Positions 26,492-35,396 of a DNA stretch of 64,000 bases are shown in pieces. Numbering within the stretch: position 1 is the first letter of the stretch; every line of letters starts with the position of its first letter. The translations under genes and the position numbers were made by a program. The DNA comes from Acidimicrobiia bacterium (GTDB lineage Bacteria > Actinomycetota > Acidimicrobiia > Spongiisociales > UBA11373). Under the pieces are notes generated by a model. That model searched no databases. It was not told where the DNA came from and saw only the letters and a program-made list of their open reading frames with translations. Location of the stretch: the NCBI GenBank assembly GCA_040878325.1, contig JBBDMM010000010.1, positions 168,648-232,647 on the forward strand, written 5' to 3'.

Positions 26492-27960
26492 TCGAGATAC
26501 GAGGCAGCCTCGACGGGGAGGCGTTCGCCGACGCCGTCGTGTTGGGTGTGGGCGCCAACAAGGCACTCGACGATGCGGGGCGCTGGGTCGCGGAACGGAT
26601 GCCCCGTCTGGATCGGCTTATGGACGAAGCCGAGTTCACCGGCAAGCCCGGGCAGACGCTCTCACTGGCGGGCTCCGGGGACGTTCCCTACAACCGGGTG
26701 GTGTTCGTCGGTCTCGGCTCCAAGCCAGACGCCGAGATCATTCGCCGGGCTGCTGGGTGTGGAGCTCGCTCGCTCCCGAAGGCGGTGATGGTGGCCACCA
26801 CGCTGCACGCGGTTCCGGTCGATCGAGCAGCCGAGGCGACCGGGCTGGGGTTCGTTCTCGGCGCCTACACCTTCACCCGTCACAAGACCGATCCAAAGCC
26901 TTCGCTAACCACCTCGTTGGTGCTGCTCGGGGCGGATGACGCGTCCGTGGCGGAGGCACAGTTGGGTCGATCGATCGCCGGGGGAGTCAACCTCGCCCGC
27001 GACCTGATCAACACCCCAGCGATGGACAAAGCTCCGGAGGTGCTCGCCCAGGTAGCCCGCGACCTGGCTGCGCGCGTGGGAATGAATGTCCGGGTGCTCG
27101 ACGAGAGGGAGATCGCCCAAGAGCGCCTCGGGGGGCTGTTGGGTGTCTCGCTCGGGTCGACCAAGCCCCCGCGCCTCGTAGAGCTTCGTTACGAACCCAA
27201 GGGTGCCAAGGGTTTCGTGGCGTTCGTCGGCAAGGGAATCGTGTTCGATTCGGGGGGCCTCTCGATCAAGCCCGCCGATGGCATGGAGACCATGAAGACC
27301 GACATGTCGGGCGCCGCTGCCGTCTTCGGGGCGATGCAGGTGATCGCCGAGATGGGCCTTCCGGTGAGGGTGCTGGGGATCGCCCCACTCACCGAGAACA
27401 TGCCGAGCGGATCGGCCGTGAGGCCGGGCGACGTCCTCGAGATCCGCAATGGCAAGACGATCGAGGTGCTCAACACGGATGCCGAGGGGAGGCTCGTTCT
27501 CGCCGACGGCCTGTCGCTGGCGGCCGAAGAGAAGCCGGATCTCATCGTCGACATCGCCACCCTCACCGGTTCGTGCAAGGCGGCACTGGGGGAAAAGATC
27601 GCCGGGCTGTTCGGGGGCGACGACGCTGCAGCCATCGTGTCAGCCGCAGCGGAGGCGGCGGGCGAGCGCACCTGGCGGCTCCCCCTGCCCGACGACTACC
27701 GGAAGCTGATCGACTCGGAGGTCGCCGACATGAAGAACACCGGCGGCAAGTTCGGTGGGGCGATCACCGCGGCCTTGCTGCTCAAGGAGTTCGTGGGCGA
27801 CGTGCCGTGGGTCCACCTCGACATCGCCGGCCCCGCCCGAGCGTCCGAAGCCGAGCACTACATCCCGAAAGGGGCGACGGGATTCGGCGTCCGCACCATG
27901 GTCGAGATCGTGCGACGGATGGCCGGTGGCGGCCCCGGCGAATCCCCTGACGGCGGCTGA
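26488..27960 (+). CDS. pepA: Leucyl aminopeptidase (M17)
   Basis: 490 residues. The C-terminal catalytic domain has VGKGIVFDSGGLSIKP, MKTDMSGAA and the metal-binding NTDAEGRLVLADGL, the M17 signature. It releases N-terminal residues from peptides in the cytoplasm using two metal ions. The N-terminal domain (about 1-160) is the less conserved macro-like domain. The ATG at 26488 overlaps the adenosyltransferase stop, and GGAGAGCGG lies just upstream. Confidence 0.94.
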   Translation: MIEIRGSLDGEAFADAVVLGVGANKALDDAGRWVAERMPRLDRLMDEAEFTGKPGQTLSLAGSGDVPYNRVVFVGLGSKPDAEIIRRAAGCGARSLPKAVMVATTLHAVPVDRAAEATGLGFVLGAYTFTRHKTDPKPSLTTSLVLLGADDASVAEAQLGRSIAGGVNLARDLINTPAMDKAPEVLAQVARDLAARVGMNVRVLDEREIAQERLGGLLGVSLGSTKPPRLVELRYEPKGAKGFVAFVGKGIVFDSGGLSIKPADGMETMKTDMSGAAAVFGAMQVIAEMGLPVRVLGIAPLTENMPSGSAVRPGDVLEIRNGKTIEVLNTDAEGRLVLADGLSLAAEEKPDLIVDIATLTGSCKAALGEKIAGLFGGDDAAAIVSAAAEAAGERTWRLPLPDDYRKLIDSEVADMKNTGGKFGGAITAALLLKEFVGDVPWVHLDIAGPARASEAEHYIPKGATGFGVRTMVEIVRRMAGGGPGESPDGG

Positions 27961-27962
27961 AG

Positions 27963-27968
27963 TAGCCT
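27963..27968 (+). promoter_or_regulatory. Putative leaderless -10 box
   Basis: TAGCCT, 9 bases before the ATG at 27978; no Shine-Dalgarno between pepA and this gene. Confidence 0.35.
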
Positions 27969-27977
27969 GATCGCCTA

Positions 27978-29246
27978 ATGGCTCGCCGCACGCTCGTTGC
28001 AGCCGTCCTGCTCGACCTAGCCGCGCTGCTGGTTGCGATGGAGATCGCCTCACTCGTCATCTTCGGCGATCCAATCCCGTGGCGGGCGCGGCCACAGTCG
28101 GGCACGATGCTCGCTTCGATTGTCGGCGGGGCATTGCTCGGGCTCTTCATCGCCTTCCGTCCGGCGGCCACCGGAGTCCACCGCCCCTCGTACGGGCGTG
28201 CCCTGTCGATGTCGTTGATCACGCTCGCGACGGCGTCCGTCGGCCTGGTGTTCTTCCGGGGCTTCTGGTCCCGGGGGTTCGTGCTCGTCACGGTCACCGC
28301 GTGGCTCGGGATCGGGCTGATCCATCGTTGGATTCGGCGTCGACGGCCATGGACGGAGACCCTGGTGCTGGTCACGTCCGAGAAGGCACTCGTCGAGGAC
28401 CTGCTGGCGGCTCCCCACGCCGATATCGCTTCTGTGCTCGATCCGTCCGGTATCGCGCCGGATCGGCTGGTCCCCGGCGCCACACTGGCGGTGGACCTGC
28501 GCTCGGTGCTGAGCGACGAGATGGCCCGCTTCGTGTCGTCCTGCAATCTCGCCGGCCTTCCGGTGCGGTCGATGACTTCTGCCTACGAGGATCACACGGG
28601 CCGGCTGCCCATCGTTCACCTGCACGAAGGTTGGGAGTTGACGGTGCCGTTGTCGGGCCGCACGTTGTATGTGCAGGTCAAGCGGATCGTCGACACTGCC
28701 CTGGTCCTCGTCACTCTCCCGCTCTCCCTCGTCCTGGGTTCTCTGATCGCTCTGGCCATCAAGATCGAATCGCGCGGCCCGGCGATCTACCGACAGGAGC
28801 GCATCGGGCTCGAGGGCAAGCCATTCCGGCTCTACAAGTTCAGGACCATGCAGGTCGCCGAGGACCAATCGGCGCGGTTTGCAGAACGGGGTGACGGTCG
28901 GCTGACCCGGGTGGGGAGGGTGTTACGGCGCGTCCGCATCGACGAGCTCCCTCAGCTGTGGAACGTGCTGCGGGGCGACCTGAGCCTGGTCGGTCCCCGG
29001 CCCGAGCAGGAGCCGTTCGTGAAGGTGTTCTCCGAGTCGATTCCCTTCTACATGCACCGGCATCTGGTTCGCCCTGGTCTCACGGGGTGGGCTCAGGTGA
29101 ACTTCGGGTACGCCGACAACGAGGCGGACACGGTAGAGAAGCTCTCGTTCGACCTCTACTACGTGAAGCACCTGTCGGTGTGGCTCGATCTCGAGATCCT
29201 CGGCCGGTCGGTGTGGACGGTGGTGTCGGGCTTCGGGGCTCGCTGA
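27978..29246 (+). CDS. Polyprenyl-phosphate sugar-1-phosphate transferase
   Basis: 422 residues. The N-terminal half has several membrane helices; then a CoA-binding-like middle domain; the C-terminal half is the catalytic phosphoglycosyltransferase domain with one helix (LVLVTLPLSLVLGSLIALA), KFRTMQ, the ELPQLWNVLRGDLSLVGPRP block and GLTGWAQV. Such enzymes place the first sugar phosphate on undecaprenyl phosphate at the membrane, starting a glycopolymer repeat. The neighbouring convergent flippase gene fits that pathway. Confidence 0.92.
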   Translation: MARRTLVAAVLLDLAALLVAMEIASLVIFGDPIPWRARPQSGTMLASIVGGALLGLFIAFRPAATGVHRPSYGRALSMSLITLATASVGLVFFRGFWSRGFVLVTVTAWLGIGLIHRWIRRRRPWTETLVLVTSEKALVEDLLAAPHADIASVLDPSGIAPDRLVPGATLAVDLRSVLSDEMARFVSSCNLAGLPVRSMTSAYEDHTGRLPIVHLHEGWELTVPLSGRTLYVQVKRIVDTALVLVTLPLSLVLGSLIALAIKIESRGPAIYRQERIGLEGKPFRLYKFRTMQVAEDQSARFAERGDGRLTRVGRVLRRVRIDELPQLWNVLRGDLSLVGPRPEQEPFVKVFSESIPFYMHRHLVRPGLTGWAQVNFGYADNEADTVEKLSFDLYYVKHLSVWLDLEILGRSVWTVVSGFGAR

Positions 29247-29249
29247 CCG

Positions 29250-30491
29250 TCAGGCGGTTGACCTCGAGCTCCTGACGATCATCGTCACGATCAGGGCGAA
29301 GGCGACGGCTTCACCGACGAGAAAGCCGGCACCCACCCGGGCGCTGGGGCTTCCCTCGGCGACCATCACTGTGAGGGAAGCCGCCGCCAGTCCGAAGGCC
29401 CAGGAGACGGCGAGCTTCCCTGTCGCCCGCATCGCGATGAGGATCTGCTGGGCGAAGAGGGCGATCGTTGCGATGGCGACGCCGGCAGCGGCATAGGCGG
29501 CGAGGGTCGCGGTTGGTCGGAACACTTCGCCGAGGAGGAACGCCACCAGGTCGGGTCCCACCGCCCGACCCACCGCGTAGCCGAGCGCCCCGCCGACTGC
29601 TCCGAGTGCGCCGAGGCGCCATGCCCAAAGGCGGATCGTTGCCTGATTTCCACTCTGCACGAAGCGGGTGAAGGGGGGAAGGACCCGGGCGATGAGGCTG
29701 TAGGAGACGGTCAGCGGCGCCCGAAACAGCAGGAACGTTTCGAAAAAGACGCTGACTTCTGCCGACGATGCCCGGAGAGCGCCGACGACCAGGGGACCGG
29801 CGGCAACGATCGTCTGCGATGCGGCGTTGGCGGCAACGAACGTCGCCAGCCCCGAGCCGGAACCCCGGGAGTTCTCCCCGGTGCGGCGGAACGGCTCCGC
29901 ACGGAACGGCAGCCAGATCCACACCACCAGCGAACCGGCGACCAGCGTCCAGCCGAGCCCTACCGCGCCGACCCCAACGGCCAGCAGGGTCGCGGCTAGA
30001 ACCAGGCGGAACACCGATTCGGCCAGGGTCGAGAGCCCGTACTCCTTGAAGCGGCGGTGCCCGGCAAGCATGCCCCGGGCGAGCGCGAATCCGCCATAGC
30101 CCGCGATGAGGGCGGCGATTATCACGAGGTAGGTGGTTTCGCCGTGGAGCAGCCGGTCGAGCGCCAGCGCAGTGAAACCCGTGGAGACGATCACCGAAAG
30201 GACGATCACGCCAATGAACAGCCGCCAGGGCCCGGCGTCGGGATCATCCGAGCTCAACCGGCGGATCGTCAGCTGCTCCATGGGCACGAACACGATGGTC
30301 AGCACGAGAAACTGGATGGTCCACAGGACAGTGATCGGGGCGAATTCGGTGGGGCCAAGGGCTCGGCCCGCGATCAGTTGGAACAGGTAGGCGGAGAGCG
30401 CGGCCACCAGGGTGCCGACGACCATATAGGCGGTGCCCGAGCCAGGGGCTCGGGCGGCGAGGGGCGAGGTCGTGTCGGTGGGGTCGGTCAT
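29250..30491 (-). CDS. Wzx-like polysaccharide flippase
   Basis: 413 residues with about 12 predicted membrane helices and the MATE/MOP-type pattern of oligosaccharide exporters (GRALGPTEFAPITVLWTIQF near the start). It probably moves lipid-linked sugar units across the membrane. The gene is convergent with the sugar-phosphate transferase, with only three bases between stops, and divergent from the next membrane protein. Substrate unknown. Confidence 0.82.
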   Translation of the reverse strand: MTDPTDTTSPLAARAPGSGTAYMVVGTLVAALSAYLFQLIAGRALGPTEFAPITVLWTIQFLVLTIVFVPMEQLTIRRLSSDDPDAGPWRLFIGVIVLSVIVSTGFTALALDRLLHGETTYLVIIAALIAGYGGFALARGMLAGHRRFKEYGLSTLAESVFRLVLAATLLAVGVGAVGLGWTLVAGSLVVWIWLPFRAEPFRRTGENSRGSGSGLATFVAANAASQTIVAAGPLVVGALRASSAEVSVFFETFLLFRAPLTVSYSLIARVLPPFTRFVQSGNQATIRLWAWRLGALGAVGGALGYAVGRAVGPDLVAFLLGEVFRPTATLAAYAAAGVAIATIALFAQQILIAMRATGKLAVSWAFGLAAASLTVMVAEGSPSARVGAGFLVGEAVAFALIVTMIVRSSRSTA

Positions 30492-30550
30492 TGAGGGAGC
30501 GCTGTCGTCAGCGAAACCGGAGCGTAATCCGGGGTTGTCCGATTACTGAA

Positions 30551-30556
30551 TAGGCT
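30551..30556 (+). promoter_or_regulatory. Putative leaderless -10 box
   Basis: TAGGCT, then exactly 8 bases, then the GTG start at 30565; no Shine-Dalgarno. Confidence 0.45.
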
Positions 30557-30564
30557 GCGTCGCC

Positions 30565-31977
30565 GTGGACATCATCGAACGCCCCCTCGAGCCAGTTCAG
30601 CGCGATCGCTCGCGGTGGTGGTGGCTCTTTCTGGTGTTCACCGCGGTGCCTTTGATCATCTGGTGGGTGGCGTGGTATCCGGGAATCCTGTCCATCGAAT
30701 CACTGACGCAGCTTGCCGAGGTCGACTCCGCCGACTTCACCAACGAGATCCCAGCGATCCATTCGATCCTGGTGTGGCTCATCACTCGCATCTGGGATTC
30801 GCCGGCAGCAGTGACGCTGGTACAGGTGGCCGCGATGGTGGCGCTGCTCGGCGCGTACATCAGGCGGAGCCATGGCGTCGGCGTCCCGTGGTGGCTGGGG
30901 GGCATCACGATCCTGGTGTTCGGATGGCTCCCCGCCGTCGGGGCCACCACGATCGCCCTCGAAGTACAGGTTGCCCAGACCCTCGTCGCCATCTGGGTGC
31001 TCGTCGAGTTGATGGCGCTTGCGCCCGATTCCGTCCGCTACCTGCGGGATCCGTGGGCCTTGGCCCGCCTGAGTACTGCCCTGGGGATGGCCTGGTTGTT
31101 CGACCACGCAGGTCTGGTGGTGGTGGTCCTGGTGTTTGGCGCCCTCGCATTGGGTTTCCGGCGGTCCGTCGGGTTGCTGGGGGCGCCGGTCGCGGGAGCG
31201 GTGGCACTTTTCCTCCTCGTCCAGGGCCCGCTGTACGCGGCGTTCTCGGTGGATCGCGCGGTGGCACCTCTCGGTGAGGCGTACGCCCCGGAGGTCGCCG
31301 CGGTATATCACCATGATGCTGGCTGGTTCAGCGACGCCGACCTGGCGTTGCTCGCCGCGGTGGCCGATCTCGAGGTGTGGGACGCCGCCTACACCTGTGT
31401 CGATGGCGCGGCCCTGATCGGCGACCGCGAGTTCGACACCTTGGTGATCCGGGCCGACCCCGGGGCCTACCGCGGGTTGCTGTTCAGGGCCGCTGGCTCG
31501 CACCCGACCACCGTCGCCGGTCATCGGTGGTGCGCTGCCGGGGTGCTGTTGGTGCCCGGACAGCCCTTTGGCGAGAGATTCTCGACCTACGTCTACAACG
31601 TCCCCCCCAACGAGTTGGGAATCGTCCGGGACTCACTGTGGGTGCCGGGGTTCAACGCCACCAAGGCGATTTTGGTGCGCACCGATCAGCCCGACCGACT
31701 CTGGATGTTCTGGCGGGCAGGCACCATCGTGTGGCCCGCACTGGCGGGTATCGCCGCCCTGGCCGTGCGGCGAAGGCACTTGGCATGGCCGGGGCTGGCG
31801 CTCGTCGCGTTCTTGGTCCTGGCAGTGCTGACGGTGAGAGAGCCGTCCTTCAGGGAGTCGTTCGCGGTGTACTCCCTGTCGTTGCTGAGCCTCCCGCTGT
31901 GGTGGTCGGCGTTCCGTGAGGCCAGGACCCGCAGCACCGGCCCACCCGGAGGCGAACCGGTCAGCGACAGTCGGTGA
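30565..31977 (+). CDS. Polytopic GT-C-like membrane protein
   Basis: 470 residues: about 10 membrane helices interrupted by an extracytoplasmic domain (about 225-380) rich in aromatic and charged residues with a few cysteines. The early motif WYPGILSIESLTQL followed by HSILVWLITRIW resembles the DUF6020/GT-C-like families, suggesting a lipid-phosphosugar-dependent transferase working outside the membrane. Reaction not known. The end overlaps the convergent SpoIID-like gene by 17 bases. Confidence 0.7.
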   Translation: MDIIERPLEPVQRDRSRWWWLFLVFTAVPLIIWWVAWYPGILSIESLTQLAEVDSADFTNEIPAIHSILVWLITRIWDSPAAVTLVQVAAMVALLGAYIRRSHGVGVPWWLGGITILVFGWLPAVGATTIALEVQVAQTLVAIWVLVELMALAPDSVRYLRDPWALARLSTALGMAWLFDHAGLVVVVLVFGALALGFRRSVGLLGAPVAGAVALFLLVQGPLYAAFSVDRAVAPLGEAYAPEVAAVYHHDAGWFSDADLALLAAVADLEVWDAAYTCVDGAALIGDREFDTLVIRADPGAYRGLLFRAAGSHPTTVAGHRWCAAGVLLVPGQPFGERFSTYVYNVPPNELGIVRDSLWVPGFNATKAILVRTDQPDRLWMFWRAGTIVWPALAGIAALAVRRRHLAWPGLALVAFLVLAVLTVREPSFRESFAVYSLSLLSLPLWWSAFREARTRSTGPPGGEPVSDSR

Positions 31978-34078
31978 AGCTCTCGAGTCCGACAGTGCCA
32001 GCGAGGGTGCGCCTGGTTTCGGAGCCGACGACCCCATCGATCATCAGACTGCTCCCCTTCTGGAAAACCTTCAGCGCCTTCTCGGTCTGCGGGCCGAATA
32101 CCCCATCGGCGGAGCCGGGGTTGTATCCGATGAGCTTGAGGAAGTGCTGGAGTTGGCGCACGTCTGACCCCGAGACACCCGCCTTGAGAACCCGGGCCTC
32201 GAGACGGAGGAATTCCGCGTACTGGGCCGCGGTGGCGATGGTGGCGACCTCGGATCGCGTAATGCTGCCCACGATGCCATCCGCCGGGAGATTGCGGGAT
32301 GTCTGGAACTTCCTCACGGCGTTCACCGTCTTCGACCCGTAGACACCGTCGACGGGACCGGGGGCGTAGCCGATCGCCTTGAGGAACGCTTGGAGCTCCC
32401 TGACCGATCGACCCGAGGCGCCGGCCCACAGGACCACCTGCTGGCGGACGAGGCTGTCGACCACAGGTGGCGCGATGCACGCCGTGGTGGTCCCGCCGGA
32501 GGGTGAGGTCGTCACGGTGGTGGCGGGCGCGGTCGTCGAAGTCGTGGTGGGGACGGGCAGTGTGGTCGCGCCCGCAGTGGTTGTCGTCACCGCCGGCACC
32601 GTTGTGGTGGTGGGGAGGGACGGCACCGTCGTGGTGGTGGGGAAAGGCGGTTCGGTAGTGGTGGTGGTCGTCGGGAAAGTGGGGAGTGTCACCGGCGATG
32701 TCGTCGTCGTGGTCGTGGTCGTGGTCGTGGGCGGCGGGCTGGGCGGCGCCGGCGTGGCGCACCCCGTGGGCGCTCCACCATCCGAGACCGAGATCACCTG
32801 CATCGATCGGAGGCTCAGGATCCCGCGCAGGTCCCTCGTCTTGTAGGCCCGGGGCCCGCCGGACCCGTAGAAGGTGATCTCGAGGGCGGCACCGGTGGTC
32901 GAGCACTTGGTGATCGCCAGCCCGGTGACGGAGGTCATCCCGGGGAGCAGGGAGGCGAGCTGGCTTCCGGAGAACTGACGGGTCCACCGGGCGTGCGAGT
33001 TGCCGACCTCGGGCAGCTGGCTCCAATGGTCATCGACCGAGCGCAGGTAAGGCGCCGAGCTGGAGAACCCGTCTTCGGAGTTCTCGGTCCAGCCGAAGGT
33101 GCTGGAGGAGTAGTAGGTGGGAATCGGGGTGAGCTGACCGCCAACCTTCACCGACGGGTGGGTCATCACCTTTCCTTCGGTGTTCCGAACGGCGTCGATC
33201 CATGCCTGGGTCCCATGCCCCCAGCCGACATAGCTCTGGTCCACGGTCGTGTCGTAAAGCGAGCACCAGCACCAGGGTCGATCCTCCGGCGCGGCCCGGG
33301 CAATGATCTTCGAGTATGCGTAGGACCGGGCCGCCACCGCCTGGGCCTCGAGCGCCGCCATTCCTCCCGAGTTGCCCCAGTAGTAGGGCATCTCGGAGAT
33401 GCCGAGGATGTAGTCCTCGATGCCGAGCTCGACGGAGAGATTCACCGTGTTGGTGTTGTTGTCTGGTCGGATCCGGAGCCCACCGCGGGAGTAAGTGCAT
33501 GGCTGCGCCCGGCTGCCGGTGGTGAGATTCCAATTCATGAGTGTGCAGCCATCGAGGATCACGCCCGCGGTTGGCGAGTCGGCAAAACCGTCCCATTCGG
33601 CGTCGATGGTGCAAGGGCCGGTGAAGCTCCCGCCCGGAGCGTCGACACGGCAGCTCCCCCCGTTGAGGCGGGTGACGGTCACGATCTGGCCCGCGCTTGC
33701 GGCGACCGAGCCGGCAGTGGAGGTGAAGGTCACGGGGGAGTTGGGTGCCGCCCCGATCGAGCGAACCGTCAGCGAGAGCACCTGCCGCTCCATCGTCAGA
33801 TTCACCCAGATGGGCTCGTTCCCCAGGGCAGGGGACACGTTGCCGGGAGTGGCGCCGGTGAAGTAGTGAGACATGATCTCCTGCCATGAGTAGCCGGCGC
33901 GGGCCATCCCGTAGGCGCCGAACTGGCTCATGCCGACCGAATGCCCGAACCCACCACCTTCGAGGGTGAACGTAGGCGCGGCGCGGGCGGGTAGTGCCGG
34001 CAACAGCGCAAACACGATGGCGACCGCCCCGGCCACCAATATGCGGCGCTGCAACGACGGCGAGTAGCCATCATGCAT
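31961..34078 (-). CDS. Secreted SpoIID/LytB-domain protein with two peptidoglycan-binding repeats
   Basis: 705 residues. Signal peptide (about 1-33, cut near ARAAP). The SpoIID-type region spans about 35-440, with GFGHSVGMSQFGAYGMA near the start and EMPYYWGNSGGMAALEAQAVAARSYAY region in the middle (the SpoIID core, with the likely catalytic Glu). Next comes a Thr/Pro-rich linker (about 445-560), then two PG_binding_1 domains (about 570-625 and 640-695), each with LKAIGY or LKLIGY and a DGVYG or DGVFG turn. SpoIID cleaves glycan strands lacking stem peptides, so a wall hydrolase is likely. A hairpin containing the Shine-Dalgarno touches the start codon. Confidence 0.88.
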   Translation of the reverse strand: MHDGYSPSLQRRILVAGAVAIVFALLPALPARAAPTFTLEGGGFGHSVGMSQFGAYGMARAGYSWQEIMSHYFTGATPGNVSPALGNEPIWVNLTMERQVLSLTVRSIGAAPNSPVTFTSTAGSVAASAGQIVTVTRLNGGSCRVDAPGGSFTGPCTIDAEWDGFADSPTAGVILDGCTLMNWNLTTGSRAQPCTYSRGGLRIRPDNNTNTVNLSVELGIEDYILGISEMPYYWGNSGGMAALEAQAVAARSYAYSKIIARAAPEDRPWCWCSLYDTTVDQSYVGWGHGTQAWIDAVRNTEGKVMTHPSVKVGGQLTPIPTYYSSSTFGWTENSEDGFSSSAPYLRSVDDHWSQLPEVGNSHARWTRQFSGSQLASLLPGMTSVTGLAITKCSTTGAALEITFYGSGGPRAYKTRDLRGILSLRSMQVISVSDGGAPTGCATPAPPSPPPTTTTTTTTTTSPVTLPTFPTTTTTTEPPFPTTTTVPSLPTTTTVPAVTTTTAGATTLPVPTTTSTTAPATTVTTSPSGGTTTACIAPPVVDSLVRQQVVLWAGASGRSVRELQAFLKAIGYAPGPVDGVYGSKTVNAVRKFQTSRNLPADGIVGSITRSEVATIATAAQYAEFLRLEARVLKAGVSGSDVRQLQHFLKLIGYNPGSADGVFGPQTEKALKVFQKGSSLMIDGVVGSETRRTLAGTVGLESFTDCR

Positions 34079-34097
34079 ACCCTCCGCATCGGAGGGT
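34079..34097 (-). promoter_or_regulatory. Hairpin enclosing the Shine-Dalgarno of the SpoIID-like gene
   Basis: Perfect 8-bp stem ACCCTCCG / CGGAGGGT with a 3-base loop. On the minus-strand mRNA the GGAGGG arm lies 1-2 bases before the ATG at 34078, so the ribosome site is paired in the folded RNA. It could also serve as the terminator of the upstream sirtuin gene. Confidence 0.45.
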
Positions 34098-34113
34098 CTC
34101 TTGGGTGGGTTGA

Positions 34114-34878
34114 CTAGTTTCTTTGGGTGGTGACGAGCCGCGCCACCAGATCAGGGACCACCTCGCCGGCGGCCCCTTCGACGATCACCGTCGCCAGGTC
34201 GTCGAGCTCGGTGGGTCCCCGGTTGACGATCACCATCGGATGGCCCGCCTCGACGACCTCGATGGGGAACGAGGCGGCGGGGAATACCGAAAGCGTGGAA
34301 CCGATGGCGAGAACCCCGTCGGCATCGCCCGTGGCGATGGTGGCTCGCATCAGCGCTCTACGGGGCAGAGCCTCACCGAAGAAGACCACCGCCACCTTGA
34401 GGATGCCCCCGCAAAGGAGACATGCGGGATCGTCCTCCCCGGCGGAGACGCGTGCGGCGACGACCGCGGTCGCCTGGCCATCGCCGCAATCGAGGCAGAC
34501 GGTCTCGCCGGCGTTTCCGTGGAGTTCGATCACCATGTCCTCCGGGAGGCCGGCCGCCTGATGGAGCCCGTCGATGTTCTGGGTGATGCACGCCTCCATC
34601 AGATCCGCCCGCCACAGGTCGACGATCGCCCGGTGAGCCGCGTTGGGAACGGCCCCGAGCACGCCGGACGCGGTTCGCATCCTCCACGACGCCCGCCGGG
34701 TCTCGGGGTTCTCGAGATAGCGGGAGTAGGTGAACTCTTCGGGATCTACCTTGGTCCAGACCCCCTCGGGCCCGCGAAAATCCGGGATGCCCGATTCGGT
34801 AGAGATCCCCGCTCCGGTGAAGACGAGGAGTCGACGGCAATCGAGGAGAGCCGCGGCCGCGGCGAGAGCCTGCACCAC
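34114..34878 (-). CDS. NAD-dependent protein deacylase, sirtuin (Sir2)
   Basis: 254 residues. NAD-binding GAGISTESGIPDFRG near residue 22, TQNIDGLH, the catalytic His in ELHGN, and a zinc site from CLDC and CLLCGG. It removes acetyl or other acyl groups from lysines using NAD. Acetyl- and propionyl-CoA-linked enzymes are natural targets in bacteria, but no target is indicated here. The start is one of two adjacent GTGs (34878 or 34875); TACGAT lies six bases upstream of the first. Confidence 0.92.
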   Translation of the reverse strand: MVQALAAAAALLDCRRLLVFTGAGISTESGIPDFRGPEGVWTKVDPEEFTYSRYLENPETRRASWRMRTASGVLGAVPNAAHRAIVDLWRADLMEACITQNIDGLHQAAGLPEDMVIELHGNAGETVCLDCGDGQATAVVAARVSAGEDDPACLLCGGILKVAVVFFGEALPRRALMRATIATGDADGVLAIGSTLSVFPAASFPIEVVEAGHPMVIVNRGPTELDDLATVIVEGAAGEVVPDLVARLVTTQRN

Positions 34879-34884
34879 CCTCCG

Positions 34885-34890
34885 ATCGTA
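34885..34890 (-). promoter_or_regulatory. Putative -10 box for the sirtuin gene
   Basis: TACGAT on the minus strand, 6 bases before the first GTG. A GGAGG also lies directly against this GTG, so leadered initiation at the second GTG is possible. Confidence 0.3.
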
Positions 34891-34896
34891 GGGCGG

Positions 34897-35325
34897 TCAG
34901 CCTTCCAGCAGCCTCCGGTATTCGGCGCGGAGAGCCGGGTGGAGCCGGCGCAACTGGCTCGCCCCGAGGTACGGCACCCGCGGCCTCACCAATACGATCG
35001 GCCCCTCGCGTTCGATCAACCCCTCGGCGGCGAGGATGCCGAGATGGAGGGGCTCCCGCAGCCTTCGCCCGCTTCGGGTCGCGGCGATGAGTCGGAGGAG
35101 GTCGGCGACCGCGCCCGGTCCGACGATGGCGGTCCAGAATCGCCGAACCGCCGGGTCGGGTGGCTCGTGCCCGGGTGTGTCGTGCTCGAAAGCCAGGGCG
35201 GCGATGATCGGCCGGGGGAGGGCGGTGGGGCGGAAGGCCGTCGTGGTGCCCGGGGCTGGCGCGGCTTCCATCTCGATGGGAGGACGGGCATCTCGACGGA
35301 GGATCCCGGGCACCACGGCGGTCAT
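34897..35325 (-). CDS. Protein of unknown function, 142 aa
   Basis: Soluble, Arg/Leu/Pro-rich protein with a proline-rich first third and a helical second half (AVADLLRLIAATRSGRRL, LRRLHPALRAEYRRLLEG). No family recognised. It lies 18 bases upstream of the sirtuin gene on the same strand, so it may be co-transcribed. The 70 bases upstream contain an unusually AT-rich stretch (around 35330-35370) that probably holds its promoter. Confidence 0.7.
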   Translation of the reverse strand: MTAVVPGILRRDARPPIEMEAAPAPGTTTAFRPTALPRPIIAALAFEHDTPGHEPPDPAVRRFWTAIVGPGAVADLLRLIAATRSGRRLREPLHLGILAAEGLIEREGPIVLVRPRVPYLGASQLRRLHPALRAEYRRLLEG

Positions 35326-35396
35326 GTCAGGTTGATATCAAATAACAGCAGTTGAATGCAATAGCATCGACTAGGAGCGCGAAATGATTCCCTGCG

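Noticed and set aside
29247..29290. CGTCAGG/CCTGACG inverted repeat at the end of the flippase gene
   Set aside because: Seven-bp arms with a 16-base loop, mostly inside coding sequence; too weak to call a terminator.
32480..32740. GTGGTG-rich tract
   Set aside because: It encodes the Thr-rich linker of the SpoIID-like protein on the minus strand.
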